Source: CAJXYS01 sp913063035
GTDB lineage: Bacteria; Pseudomonadota; Alphaproteobacteria; Rhodobacterales; Rhodobacteraceae
NCBI RefSeq assembly: GCF_050586465.1
Contig: NZ_JBOCEG010000001.1
Span: 1 to 64,000 of the forward strand
Length of the DNA stretch: 64,000 bases
Direction of reading: 5' to 3'
This document shows, piece after piece, positions 41,474-51,442 of this stretch; positions within the stretch are counted from its first letter, which is position 1, and each line of letters opens with the position of its first letter. The translations under genes and the position numbers were made by a program. The notes beneath the pieces are model-generated. The model was not told where the DNA came from. It did not search any database and worked only from the letters and a program-made list of their open reading frames with translations.

Positions 41474-42301
41474 ATGACGGACGATTCCCCGAAGCGGGTC
41501 TTTCCAGACGCCGGCGCGGATATTCGCCAGGCCCAGGAGATGCCGGAGACGCCGCAGACCCGATCGCCGGCCTACCGGCTGGCCTTCAACGACGACGATT
41601 TCATGGCCCGCGACGAACTGCGCCCGGTGCGGCTGCAGCTCGAGCTTCTGAAGCCCGAACTGCTGATGAGCGAATACGGCATCGAGAGCACGGTGGTGCT
41701 TTTCGGCGGCGCGCGCATTCCCGAGCCGGATCTGCGGCACACCGCCAGGACCGAAACGCTGGCGGCGCTGGCGGATTACTACCAGGTCGCGCGGGATTTC
41801 GCGCGGCTTCTGACCGAGCGCTTCCAGACCGACGGCGTGCGTGACAACGTCATCGTCACCGGGGGCGGCCCCGGCGTGATGGAGGCCGGAAACCGCGGCG
41901 CGGCCGATGCCGGCGGCGTGTCGATCGGGCTCAACATCGTTCTGCCGCACGAGCAGGCGCCGAACCGGCACGTCACGCCCGAGCTCTGCTTTAATTTCCA
42001 CTACTTCGGCATCCGCAAGATGCATTTCCTGCTGCGCGCAAACGCCGTGGCGATCTTTCCGGGCGGGTTCGGCACGCTGGACGAGATGTTCGAGGCGCTG
42101 ACCCTGATCCAGACCGACCGCATGGCGCCGATCCCCTTCCTGCTTTTCGGCAAGCAGTTCTGGGAGCGGATCATAAACTTCGAGGCGCTGGCCGAGGCCG
42201 GCACGATCTCGCGCGCGGATCTCGACCTGTTCCGGTTCGTCGAGACGGCCGAGGAGGCGGTCGCGCTCATCGAGCGGTGGCACCGCACCGGCGGCTACTG
42301 A
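41474..42301 (+). CDS. LOG family protein
   Basis: A 275-residue protein of the LOG/YvdD (lysine decarboxylase-like, TIGR00730) fold. Conserved blocks: 'VTGGGPGVMEAGNRGA' (about 129-144) and 'PGGFGTLDEMFEALT' (about 195-209), the phosphoribohydrolase motif PGGxGTxxE. The enzymes cleave N6-substituted AMP or other nucleoside monophosphates to a base and ribose 5-phosphate. The length and the 'IESTVVLFGGARIPEPD' block fit the longer subgroup common in alphaproteobacteria, whose substrate is not settled. It is divergent from dapD and overlaps the convergent esterase gene by seven bases. Confidence 0.88.
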   Translation: MTDDSPKRVFPDAGADIRQAQEMPETPQTRSPAYRLAFNDDDFMARDELRPVRLQLELLKPELLMSEYGIESTVVLFGGARIPEPDLRHTARTETLAALADYYQVARDFARLLTERFQTDGVRDNVIVTGGGPGVMEAGNRGAADAGGVSIGLNIVLPHEQAPNRHVTPELCFNFHYFGIRKMHFLLRANAVAIFPGGFGTLDEMFEALTLIQTDRMAPIPFLLFGKQFWERIINFEALAEAGTISRADLDLFRFVETAEEAVALIERWHRTGGY

Positions 42302-43197
42302 TCGGCGGCGAGGCGGTATTCGACGAATTCGGTGCGCTGGAACATGTTCTCGTTGTCGTCGGAGATCATCGTCAGCCGGATCGCGCCGGCCGCGTCGCGC
42401 CAGACCGAGATGCCCTCGAGGTTGTCATGGGTGCCGAAGCCGGTCTCCAGCAGCGTCGTCTCGGCGGTGATGCCGCCGGGCCCGAGACTGAAGACGCGCA
42501 CCCGGCTGGCGAAGCCCAGCAGGCCGCGGAATTCCCGTTCCAGCAGGTAGAGCCGCCCGTCCGGCCCGAAATCCGCGCCCACGGGCAGCAGTTTCCCGCG
42601 GCGCGGCAGGTCGAAGGGCCGGTCCCAGGCGCCGTTGCGGAACCGGTAGACCGGGAACGGCCGGTCCCAGGCGCCGGAACGTTCGGGCAGCGTGTAAAGC
42701 GCGCCGTCCGGCCCCCGCGCCAGCGCCTCCAGCGCCGAATTGTTCTGAAGGTGCGCGAAATCCGGGTGCCGGGGCAATGGGCGGGCCCGTGCGCCGGGCG
42801 CGTCGTAGACATCCACCCGGTGTTCGGCCTCGAAGGAAATGTAGAGCCGGCCGTCCGGGCCCATTGCCAGACCCTCGGCATCGACGCGGTAGCGGGTCAG
42901 CGGCGCGCCGTCCGCACCCTGCAGCGTGTAAAGCTTCGCCTCCCGCACGGCCGTGATGGTTCCCGTCGCATCGCGCGAGAGCCGCCCGGTCACGGCGATG
43001 CCGCGGTCGCCGACCGCGGTGAAGGCCGCGCCCCCTTCCGTCACGGCCAGCCCCGAGAGCCCGGCGACGCGTGCATCGCTGACCTGCCAGTGAAAGCTGC
43101 CGACCAGCTCCAGCCGCTCGCCGGCGGTCGCGCGACCCGCCGGGGCGAGCGCCAGGAGGAGGGCCGCGATCAGTCCGAGGCGAGAACGCGGGCGCAT
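42295..43197 (-). CDS. exported esterase-like phytase-family beta-propeller protein
   Basis: A 300-residue protein with a signal peptide (1-25, 'APAGRATAGE'). It belongs to the 'esterase-like activity of phytase' family: repeated 'GLSGLAVTEGGAAFTAVGDRG', 'DAEGLAMGPDGRLYISFE', 'ALEALARGPDGALYTLPE' and 'DNLEGISVWRDAAG' blades, a six-bladed propeller pattern. The activity is unproven; the family has mixed reports of phytase-like or esterase function. The ATG at 43197 lies within the mepA coding end (28-base overlap), so it is likely to be translated from the mepA mRNA. Confidence 0.85.
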   Translation of the reverse strand: MRPRSRLGLIAALLLALAPAGRATAGERLELVGSFHWQVSDARVAGLSGLAVTEGGAAFTAVGDRGIAVTGRLSRDATGTITAVREAKLYTLQGADGAPLTRYRVDAEGLAMGPDGRLYISFEAEHRVDVYDAPGARARPLPRHPDFAHLQNNSALEALARGPDGALYTLPERSGAWDRPFPVYRFRNGAWDRPFDLPRRGKLLPVGADFGPDGRLYLLEREFRGLLGFASRVRVFSLGPGGITAETTLLETGFGTHDNLEGISVWRDAAGAIRLTMISDDNENMFQRTEFVEYRLAADQ

Positions 43198-44105
43198 TGG
43201 CGAGGCAGGTCGGCCATGGTGTAATCCCGCGCGCCCCGCTTGCGCTTGGCCGGTTTCGCCGGTTCGGCGGGGGCCTCGGGCGGGTCCAGGTAATCCGTTA
43301 CCCACCACGTCAGCGTCTCGTCGCAGCCATCCCCGCCATTGGAGAGGTCGGCCACGGTCGGGCGCTGGGTCTGGCAATCGCGGGATCCTCTGGGGCATTT
43401 GAGACGCACGTGAAAATGATAATGGTGACCGTAGAGCGGCCGGATCTTCTGCAGCCAGGTGCGGTCGCGGCCCGCGGTCCGGCACATTTCGATCTTGGCC
43501 GGCGCGGTGACGAAGATGCGATCGACCGCGGGATCCTTCGCCGCGGCCTTCATGATCGCCATGTGCGCCGGTGTCCAGTTCCGATTGACGCTGCGCTGGT
43601 CGGCCGAGCGGACCGAGATCGCCGAGAGGCTCTCGCGTTCGGCGCGGCTGAGATCCATCCGCTTGGCCGGGTAGAGCCAGATATCCGCGTCGAGCCCGGT
43701 CTGGTGGGACTGGTGCCCGCTGGTCATCGGGCCGCCGCGCGGCTGGGAAATATCGCCGATATAGAGCCCGGCCCAGCCCTGCCGCACGGCCTCGCGCGAG
43801 AGCCGCTCCACGAAGGCGATGGTCTCGGGATGGCCCCAGTTGCGGTTCCGGCTGAGCCGCATGGCCTGCCAGGTCGGCCCGCTCTCGGGCAGTTGCACCA
43901 GCCCGGCAGCGCAGCCCTTGGCATAGCTGCCGATGGCGGCCGGGCTCTGGCGCGAGGCGTCCCGGATCGCGCCGAAGAGCTGGTTGGCCTTGGCGCCGTC
44001 ATGTCCGGATTTCGAGGCGACGCTTTCCCCGTCGGACGGGCCGTCGCCGCAGGCGGCCAGCGCCAGCATCAGCGCCGGGATCAGGAGGGATCGGGTTCGG
44101 ACCAT
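43170..44105 (-). CDS. mepA: penicillin-insensitive murein endopeptidase
   Basis: A 311-residue MepA/LAS-family zinc peptidase that cuts D-Ala-meso-DAP cross-links. Zinc ligands appear as H131 and H134 plus D141 in 'SGHQSHQTGLDADIW' and the later 'YGHHYHFHVRLKCP' (about H227-H232). Unlike E. coli MepA, the N-terminus has a lipobox, 'LALAAC' (C19), so this form is likely to be membrane-anchored. The C-terminus extends by about 60 residues ('PEAPAEPAKPAKRKRGARD'). Start ATG 44105 overlaps the end of the upstream MFS gene by 25 bases. Confidence 0.93.
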   Translation of the reverse strand: MVRTRSLLIPALMLALAACGDGPSDGESVASKSGHDGAKANQLFGAIRDASRQSPAAIGSYAKGCAAGLVQLPESGPTWQAMRLSRNRNWGHPETIAFVERLSREAVRQGWAGLYIGDISQPRGGPMTSGHQSHQTGLDADIWLYPAKRMDLSRAERESLSAISVRSADQRSVNRNWTPAHMAIMKAAAKDPAVDRIFVTAPAKIEMCRTAGRDRTWLQKIRPLYGHHYHFHVRLKCPRGSRDCQTQRPTVADLSNGGDGCDETLTWWVTDYLDPPEAPAEPAKPAKRKRGARDYTMADLPRQCARVLASD

Positions 44106-45448
44106 GTGGCGGTGCTCTCCCCTTGGGCTTCGACCCAGACTAGCAGGATCAGACCGATCAGGAACAGGACAATGAGCGGCGTCACGCCGAGACGCTGGCT
44201 GTCCGTTGCCCCGGTGACGACCGCGATCAGCAAGGGCGCCAGCCAGGTGGTCGACTTGCCGGACAGCGCGTAGAGCCCGAAAGCCTCGGTCATGCGGTCG
44301 GGATCGGCCTGGCGGACCATCATCGTGCGGGATGCCGATTGCAGCGCGCCCCCCGCCGCGCCGATCAGGCAGCCGCAAACGTAGAAGGCGATGTCGGGCA
44401 GGGCCGACCTCGGGGCGACCGGCAGGCCCAGAACCGTGGTCTGCGAGATCGTCACGACCACCGTGCAGACCAGCAGCAGCACCGTGATGCAGGTGGCGAT
44501 GACGGGTTTCGGCCCGAACCGGGAATCGGCATGCCCGCCCGCCCAGGCGAAGATCGCCCCGGTCACGGCGGCGAGAATGCCGAAGACGCCCACATCGACC
44601 ACCGACCAGCCGAGCACGCCCAGCGCGTAGATGCCGCCGAAGGTGTAGAGCCCGTTGAGCGCGTCCCGGTAGAAGAGCGCCGCGCCGAGATAGGCGAAGA
44701 GGCTGCGCGTGCGGGGCAGCCGCCGGATCGTGCGCCAGAGCCCGGTCAGCGACTCGCGCAGCGTATCGGCGCGGCCCGCGCGCTCGATCTTCGGGGCCGG
44801 GCGCTCGCGGACCCACAGGAAGAACGGGATCATGAAGACCGCGTACCATAGCGCGACCACCGGCCCGACCGACCGGGTCCCCTCGCGGACCGCAGGGTCG
44901 AGCCCGAGGATCGGCTCGATCCCGAGGAAGGTCACGCCGGCATCGTTCTCGGCGAGGAAAAGCAGCATGAGCGCCAGCGACAGCACGCCGCCCGCATAGC
45001 CGAAGGCCCAGCCGGCCCCCGAGATCCGGCCGAGTGCGGCGCGCGGGCCGAGATCCGGCAGCAGCGCGTTGGTGAAGATCGTGGCGAATTCCATGCCGAC
45101 GAAGCCGATGCCGAAGGCCAGCAGGATCCAGGTGACGTTGTCGGAGTCCGGATAGGCCCACCAGAGCCCGAAGGCCCCCGCCATGTAGAGCACCGAGAAT
45201 CCGGCGATCCACGGCATCCGCCGCCCGTTGACGTCGGCGACGGCACCGAGCAGCGGCGCCAGCACGGCGACGCTCAGCCCCGCGATCGTGAGCCCGAACC
45301 CCCAGAGCTCCTGTGCGCGGGTCGCGTCGCCCACCACGGTGGCGAAATAGGGGCTGAAGACGAAGGTCAGAAGCAGGGTGTTGTAGGGCTGGCTGGCCCA
45401 GTCGAAGAACATCCAGCCCCAGATCCGTTTCCGGTCGATCCCCGACAT
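44081..45448 (-). CDS. MFS transporter (UMF1/Atg22-like family)
   Basis: A 455-residue major facilitator with about 12 predicted membrane helices. The N-terminus 'RIWGWMFFDWASQPYNTLL' and the block 'LSPYFATVVGDATRAQELWG'-like region match the UMF1/Atg22 'vacuole effluxer' subgroup common in alphaproteobacteria. 'APLLGAVADVNGRRMPWI' and 'SASRTMMVRQADPDRMTEAFGL' (in part) are the conserved cytoplasmic loops. Its substrate is not known. It heads an overlapping three-gene operon with mepA and the phytase-like esterase, so a role in moving or recycling cell-envelope fragments is possible but unsupported. Confidence 0.85.
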   Translation of the reverse strand: MSGIDRKRIWGWMFFDWASQPYNTLLLTFVFSPYFATVVGDATRAQELWGFGLTIAGLSVAVLAPLLGAVADVNGRRMPWIAGFSVLYMAGAFGLWWAYPDSDNVTWILLAFGIGFVGMEFATIFTNALLPDLGPRAALGRISGAGWAFGYAGGVLSLALMLLFLAENDAGVTFLGIEPILGLDPAVREGTRSVGPVVALWYAVFMIPFFLWVRERPAPKIERAGRADTLRESLTGLWRTIRRLPRTRSLFAYLGAALFYRDALNGLYTFGGIYALGVLGWSVVDVGVFGILAAVTGAIFAWAGGHADSRFGPKPVIATCITVLLLVCTVVVTISQTTVLGLPVAPRSALPDIAFYVCGCLIGAAGGALQSASRTMMVRQADPDRMTEAFGLYALSGKSTTWLAPLLIAVVTGATDSQRLGVTPLIVLFLIGLILLVWVEAQGESTATWSEPDPS

Positions 45449-45514
45449 GACCCCTCACCCGTTACACGCCTGACGGGATATGACCGGGGCCGTCGCTGCG
45501 TGGCAAGGGAATTG

Positions 45515-46045
45515 TCAGGGGCCGGGCGGCCACGGGCGGGCGGCGTCGGCGGCGATCCAGGCGCGCACGTAATCCGGCAGCGGGGGCGAGCGCGTCTCGG
45601 CGCCGAGCGCGGCCAGCACCTCTTCGGGCGGCACGATCCCGGCGCTGCCGGTCACCGCGGCGCGGTAGAGCACCGCCGACAGCGCCTCGCCCCGGCGCCA
45701 CATCGACTGCTCGATGTAGAGGAAGCGGTGATCCCAGCCGACGCAGCGCGACCGCATCTCGAAGCGGTCGAGGATCCGCGTGCGCCGCCGCCAGCGCACC
45801 GAGGCGCCGGCCATGGTTAGCCCCCAGCGCTCGCGCCGGAGCACCGCGATCAGGCCGGCCCGTCCGGCCAGCGGAATGCGCCCGAGATCGTAGAGCGTGA
45901 GCGACCGGCCGTTGTTGAGCTCCATCCAGATGTCCAGGTCCCACGGCCAGCAGACATGCTGCGAGACATGGGTTTCGGTGATCCCGAGCGGCGGGCGCCA
46001 CCGGTTGAGCAGCAATTCCTTGGCGAAGCGGACGAAGGGGTACAT
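45515..46045 (-). CDS. acyl-CoA thioesterase family protein
   Basis: A 176-residue hotdog-fold protein: 'MYPFVRFAKELLLNR' start, 'CWPWDLDIWMELNNGRSLTL' and 'RTRILDRFEMRSRCVGWDHR' (in part) match the 4HBT_2/TesE-like group found widely in Rhodobacterales. Hotdog thioesterases cleave acyl-CoA or acyl-ACP. The catalytic residue in this group is an Asp or Glu on the central helix; 'DLDIWMELNNGR' gives D/N candidates. Substrate unknown. A GGAG precedes the ATG. It is separate from the MFS operon by a 66-base gap. Confidence 0.8.
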   Translation of the reverse strand: MYPFVRFAKELLLNRWRPPLGITETHVSQHVCWPWDLDIWMELNNGRSLTLYDLGRIPLAGRAGLIAVLRRERWGLTMAGASVRWRRRTRILDRFEMRSRCVGWDHRFLYIEQSMWRRGEALSAVLYRAAVTGSAGIVPPEEVLAALGAETRSPPLPDYVRAWIAADAARPWPPGP

Positions 46046-46195
46046 GCACGGGCTCCTTTCGGCGCGGCACCAAAGGCAGGCCCGGCATCCGCGTCAAGCG
46101 CAACGTCGCGGCAGGCATGGCTTGCCAAGCGGGCGCGGGACACTTAGGTCTTGGCGCGTTACACGCGGACGGGCGTGACAAGGGAAGGGCCGCGC

Positions 46196-46480
46196 ATGAC
46201 GTCGCTTTTGCAGATCCTGCTGCTCATCATCGATGTGCTCTGGTTCATCGTGATCATCCACATCATCATGAGCTGGCTCATCAACTTCCAGGTGCTGAAC
46301 CTGCGCCAGCCGCTGGTCGCGCAGATCTGGGACGGTCTCAACCAGCTGCTCGAGCCGATATACGGCCGCATCCGGCAGGTTCTGCCGGCCATGGGCGGGC
46401 TCGACCTGGCGCCGCTGGTGTTGCTGATCGGGCTGTACGCGCTGCAGATCGTCATTCGGAACAACATGTACGCCTTCTGA
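46196..46480 (+). CDS. YggT family membrane protein
   Basis: A 94-residue protein with two predicted membrane helices (about 3-24 'LLQILLLIIDVLWFIVIIHI' and 68-90) separated by 'NLRQPLVAQIWDGLNQLLEP' and 'GRIRQVLPAMGGLDLAPLV' (in part). The YggT family is conserved in bacteria and plastids and linked to cell division or membrane organisation, without a known biochemical role. The ATG at 46196 has AAGGGAAGGG upstream and fits the family N-terminus. Convergent/divergent neighbours are unrelated; the thioesterase gene is divergent. Confidence 0.9.
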   Translation: MTSLLQILLLIIDVLWFIVIIHIIMSWLINFQVLNLRQPLVAQIWDGLNQLLEPIYGRIRQVLPAMGGLDLAPLVLLIGLYALQIVIRNNMYAF

Positions 46481-46547
46481 GTTAGGTTCAGGCCCGGCGG
46501 CCGGCGTCCGGCCGGCACCGCGTGGCGACCACGACCGGAGGTGTGCC

Positions 46548-47867
46548 ATGGCCGACCCGAAACGCGACCATCCCAACGTTCCCGAAATCGACCAGTCGGA
46601 CCGGTGCGTGCCGGTCAACCTGCGCCAGTCCGGCCCGACCCCGGTCGAGATGCTGATCTCGACGCGGGTGCGGAAATCCGCGTTCTGGCACCTGTCGGTG
46701 GAGGCCGGCTGCTGGCGGGCGACGGTCTATAACCGCATGTATCACCCCCGCGGCTACGTGAAGCCCGAGGATGGCGGCGCGATGATGGAGTATCACGCGC
46801 TGGTCAACCGCGTGACGCTGTGGAATGTCGCGGTCGAGCGCCAGATCCGCGTCAAGGGCCCGGACGCGGAGGCCTTCGTCGATTTCGTCATCACGCGCGA
46901 TGCCACCAGGATCGCGCCGATGCGCGGCAAGTATTCCATCCTCTGCAACGAGGCCGGCGGCATTCTCAACGACCCGGTGTTGCTGCGCCTCGCCGAGGAC
47001 GAGTTCTGGTTCTCGCTGTCCGACAGCGACCTGATGCTGTGGCTGCAGGGCGTGAATATCGGCCGGCGCTGGGACGTCGACATCGACGAGATCGACGTCT
47101 CGCCGCTGCAGATCCAGGGACCCCGCTCCGAGGCGCTGATGGCCGAACTCGTCGGAGAGGCTGTCCGCGATCTGCCCTATTACGGGCTGATGGAGGCCGA
47201 GATCGGCGGCGCGCCGGTCGTCGTCAGCCAGACCGGGTTTTCCGGCGAGAAGGGCTACGAGGTCTATGTGCGCGACTCGATGGCGAATGCCGAGGCGGTC
47301 TGGTACGCGATCCGCGGCCAGGGCGCGCGGCACGGGCTGCGCGTGATCGCGCCGGCGCATCACCGCCGGATCGAGGCGGGGATCCTGTCCTGGGGGCAGG
47401 ACATGGATGCTGAAACCTCGCCTTTCCAGGTCAATCTGGCCTTCCAGGTGCCCCGGGAGAAGGCGGCCGACTACATCGGCAAGGCCGCGCTGGAGCGCCA
47501 GCGCGCCGAGATCGACGCCGGGCGCTATCCCTTCGCGCTCAAGCTCGTGGGGCTGAAGATCGGCGGCAAGCCGATCACCGATTACGCGCCCGATTTCTGG
47601 CTGATCCAGGATTCCGACGGGCAGCGCGTGGGCTACGTCACCTCGCCCTGGTGGTCGCCCGAACTCGAAACCAACATCGCGCTGGGCTACGTGCCCTGGG
47701 CGCTGTCCGGCGTCGGGACCGCGCTGCAGGTCGAGCTTCCGGAGAAGTATTCGCGCGTATCCGGCAAGCCCACCGCGGCGGCGGTCACCGAGGTGCCGTT
47801 CCGTCCGTCGGCCCATCCGAGCGCCCGCGAACAGGCGAAGGCGCATGGCCGCGACTGGGCGGATTGA
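46548..47867 (+). CDS. GcvT/DmdA-family THF-dependent aminomethyl- or methyltransferase-like protein
   Basis: A 439-residue protein of the GcvT superfamily (glycine-cleavage T protein, DMSP demethylase DmdA, O-demethylase LigM). Visible: 'YHALVNRVTLWNVAVERQI', 'MRGKYSILCNEAGGILNDPV' (about 122-141), 'QTGFSGEKGYEVYV' (about 226-239) and 'GYVTSPWWSPELETNIALGY' (C-terminal beta barrel). In GcvT and DmdA this fold places a methyl or aminomethyl group on tetrahydrofolate. It is longer than GcvT or DmdA (about 370), with a 45-residue N-terminal extension, and I cannot decide the substrate; DMSP or a methoxy compound are options. GGAGG precedes the ATG. Confidence 0.78.
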   Translation: MADPKRDHPNVPEIDQSDRCVPVNLRQSGPTPVEMLISTRVRKSAFWHLSVEAGCWRATVYNRMYHPRGYVKPEDGGAMMEYHALVNRVTLWNVAVERQIRVKGPDAEAFVDFVITRDATRIAPMRGKYSILCNEAGGILNDPVLLRLAEDEFWFSLSDSDLMLWLQGVNIGRRWDVDIDEIDVSPLQIQGPRSEALMAELVGEAVRDLPYYGLMEAEIGGAPVVVSQTGFSGEKGYEVYVRDSMANAEAVWYAIRGQGARHGLRVIAPAHHRRIEAGILSWGQDMDAETSPFQVNLAFQVPREKAADYIGKAALERQRAEIDAGRYPFALKLVGLKIGGKPITDYAPDFWLIQDSDGQRVGYVTSPWWSPELETNIALGYVPWALSGVGTALQVELPEKYSRVSGKPTAAAVTEVPFRPSAHPSAREQAKAHGRDWAD

Positions 47868-47873
47868 GGCGGC

Positions 47874-49238
47874 TCAGACCCGTTCCACGTTGAGCCAGAC
47901 GCCGCCCTCCGGCCGCAGGGTCAGGATAAGCACCGGCTTGGGCGCGCGCCCGGGCACGGTGGCAAAGCGGAACCGCGCGACCAGCGTGGCCAGGATGATG
48001 ATGGCCTCGGTCATGGCGAAACTCGCGCCGATGCAGATGCGCGGCCCGTCGCCGAAAGGCAGGTAGGCGTAGCGGTCCCGCGCGGTTCCGGGCGCGAAAC
48101 GGTCGGGGTCGAAGCGATGCGGATCGTCCCAGAGCTGGTGGTTCCGATGCAGCGCGTAGATCGGCAGCATCACCGTGTCGCCCGGGCGCACCGCGCGCCC
48201 GCAGAGCGTGTCCGCCTCGCGGGCCGTGCGCGACAGGAAGGCCGCCGGCGGATAGAGCCGGAGCGTCTCCTCGATCACCTGGCGGGTATAGGTCAAACGC
48301 GGCACGTCCGCGGCCGTCGCGGTCCGGCCCTGCAGCACGGTCTCGGCCTCGGCGCGCAGACGGTCCTGCACGCCGGGATCGAAGGCGACGAGGTAAAGCG
48401 CCCAGGACAGCGCGAGCGCGGTGGTCTCGTGACCGGCCACGATGAAGGTCAGCAGGTTGTCGCGCAGTTCGGCCGTGTTCATCTGCCGCCCGGTCTTGGG
48501 GTCGGCGCCGGCCATCAGCAGATCCAGCAGGTCGGGCACCTCTGGCGGCCCGGCGGCGCGCCGGGCGTCGATGGCGGCGTCGGCGACGCGCTTCATCTCG
48601 CGGTTGGCGTTCGTCGAGAAGAGCCGCCCCGGCCGCGGCACCCATGTGGGTATGCCCGCCACGTCCAGCAACGAGACCCGCGCGGTCTGCGCGATGTACT
48701 GATCGATGGCCCGGTGCACCGCCTCGCGGTCGAAGGAATCCCCGCCCGAGAACGTGACTTCGCCGATGACCTCGAAGGTGGCGGCGACCATTTCCTGGTG
48801 CAGGTCGGCGGCACGCCCGGCGACGGTTTCGAGGCGACGGGCGGACCGTTCGGCGGCGGCCGACATGATCGGGGCGAGGGCGTCGATGTTACGGGCCGAG
48901 AAGACCGGCGCCGCCGCCCGGCGCTGCCAGCGCCAATGCGCGCCCTCGGCGATGAACAGGCTCTCGCCGATGGCCGGGCGGAGGATGTTCTTGGTGACGT
49001 CGGATTTTGGATAGTTGTCGAGCCGATCCTTCAGGATGCGGCGGTTGGCCCCGGGATCCATCACCATGTGCCAGCGTGCCCCGGTCTTGCCCGAGACGAT
49101 GGGCTGGCGGGTGGCGATTTCCGGGATCAGTTCGAGCACGTTTCGGCGTGCCACGCGAAAGGATTTCAGGATTCCCCAGGGCTCCGTCACCAGGGGAACC
49201 TGCGGGGGGAGTCTCTGTTCCGGCGCCGTCGTGGTCAT
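47874..49238 (-). CDS. cytochrome P450
   Basis: A 454-residue soluble bacterial P450. Heme ligand C402 in 'FGDGPRICIGASF', I-helix oxygen-activation motif 'AGHETTALALSW' (about 269-280), K-helix ExxR in 'IEETLRLYPPAAF' and 'RFDPDRFAPG' are all present. No membrane anchor is visible. Redox partners are not adjacent: the ferredoxin-reductase-like gene at 25450 is about 21 kb away and no 2Fe-2S ferredoxin is seen in the window. The substrate is unknown; the 'YPKSDVTKNI' and 'DLLDLLMAGADP' segments place it near CYP families of fatty-acid or terpene type. It is convergent with the GcvT-like gene. Confidence 0.93.
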   Translation of the reverse strand: MTTTAPEQRLPPQVPLVTEPWGILKSFRVARRNVLELIPEIATRQPIVSGKTGARWHMVMDPGANRRILKDRLDNYPKSDVTKNILRPAIGESLFIAEGAHWRWQRRAAAPVFSARNIDALAPIMSAAAERSARRLETVAGRAADLHQEMVAATFEVIGEVTFSGGDSFDREAVHRAIDQYIAQTARVSLLDVAGIPTWVPRPGRLFSTNANREMKRVADAAIDARRAAGPPEVPDLLDLLMAGADPKTGRQMNTAELRDNLLTFIVAGHETTALALSWALYLVAFDPGVQDRLRAEAETVLQGRTATAADVPRLTYTRQVIEETLRLYPPAAFLSRTAREADTLCGRAVRPGDTVMLPIYALHRNHQLWDDPHRFDPDRFAPGTARDRYAYLPFGDGPRICIGASFAMTEAIIILATLVARFRFATVPGRAPKPVLILTLRPEGGVWLNVERV

Positions 49239-49366
49239 GGCCCGTCCTTCGCACTTGCCGCATCACCATATGGCCCGGCCCTGCCGCGGGGCAATCCCGG
49301 CGATGGATTGCGTGGTGCGCGCGGCTGCGCTAAGGCTCGGCCAAGCCTCTACGGAAAGGATTTCCG

Positions 49367-50002
49367 ATGACGACCGCCGCCCGATTGCGCACCTGTCTCG
49401 CCGCCGCCGCGCTCGGCCTGCTCGCCGCCTGCGGCGCCCGCGAGGAGCTGCCGGAGACCCCCGAGCCGATGGGAGATTTCCGTCTCGGCTATACCGTCGT
49501 CGTCGAGGAAAATGCCGAGCTCGGCCCGTTCACGCGCGAGGCCGAGCCGGGACTCTGGCGCAGCGAACTGACCCAGGCGATCGATCGGCGGCTTGGCCGC
49601 TACGAGGGCGACGCCTATTACCACGTCGCGGCCAATGTCGAGATGTATGTCCTGGCGCTGCCGGGCGTGCCGCTGCTGGTGTCGCCGAAATCGGCGCTGG
49701 TGCTGACCGTGAATGTCTGGGACGACGCCACCGGCACCAAGATCAACCTCGAGCCGAAGCAGATCACCGTCTTCGAGAGCTTCTCGGGAAAAACCGTGAT
49801 CGGGTCCGGCCTGACCCAGTCCCGCGAGGAGCAGGCGCGCAACCTTGCAGAGAACGCGGCGGCGAAGATCCACGAGTGGATGCTCGAGAACACCGCGTGG
49901 TTCGAGGCGGCGGAGAGACCCGCCGCGGAGGGGGGCGAAAGCGGCCCCGGGGAGGTGACGCTGCCCCCGGTTTTCGAGGTGCCCGCGGCCCCGGCCAACT
50001 GA
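49367..50002 (+). CDS. predicted lipoprotein of unknown function
   Basis: A 211-residue lipoprotein, 'ALGLLAACGARE' giving a lipobox with Cys at 22. The mature region has the repeated hydrophobic-acidic pattern 'LGYTVVVEENAELGPF', 'YHVAANVEMYVLALPGVPLL' and 'VLTVNVWDDATGTKINLEPK', suggesting a beta-rich domain, and ends in a Pro/Gly/Glu-rich tail. I do not recognise a family with a known role. The ATG at 49367 has AAGGA upstream. It is followed by tuf in the same direction after 90 bases; a tuf promoter probably lies in that gap. Confidence 0.7.
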   Translation: MTTAARLRTCLAAAALGLLAACGAREELPETPEPMGDFRLGYTVVVEENAELGPFTREAEPGLWRSELTQAIDRRLGRYEGDAYYHVAANVEMYVLALPGVPLLVSPKSALVLTVNVWDDATGTKINLEPKQITVFESFSGKTVIGSGLTQSREEQARNLAENAAAKIHEWMLENTAWFEAAERPAAEGGESGPGEVTLPPVFEVPAAPAN

Positions 50003-50005
50003 CGC

Positions 50006-50034
50006 TTGATTTTTCCCGAGAACCTGATTACGCA
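50006..50034 (+). promoter_or_regulatory. candidate tuf promoter
   Basis: TTGATT at 50006-50011, a 17-base spacer, then TACGCA at 50029-50034, in an AT-richer patch 60 bases before tuf. Reasonable -35, weak -10. Confidence 0.35.
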
Positions 50035-50092
50035 GCGCGCGATGCGAAACCGGCCCCGCCGCGAGGGCCTTAGTCAATGAGGCGCCCGAAAG

Positions 50093-51268
<1,176 letters not shown>

Positions 51269-51314
51269 TGCGAAGCCCCGCGCCGACAGGCGCGGCGCTA
51301 CCGCGAGGCTTTCG

Positions 51315-51347
51315 ACGGGCCGCCCGGACATCCGGGCGGCCCGTTTC
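51315..51347 (+). terminator. terminator after tuf
   Basis: A near-perfect hairpin ACGGGCCGCCCGGA/TCCGGGCGGCCCGT with a tiny loop, then TTTCCG. About 46 bases past the tuf stop. Very stable stem with a short T-run. Confidence 0.7.
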
Positions 51348-51442
51348 CGTTCGCGCCCGTGGCCCGGCGCCGGCGGCCCGCACCCCGCGGAGATTGCGCG
51401 GGCGCCCGTTCACGTGGCAGTAAGAGCGGGGGCAGGGCAGGG

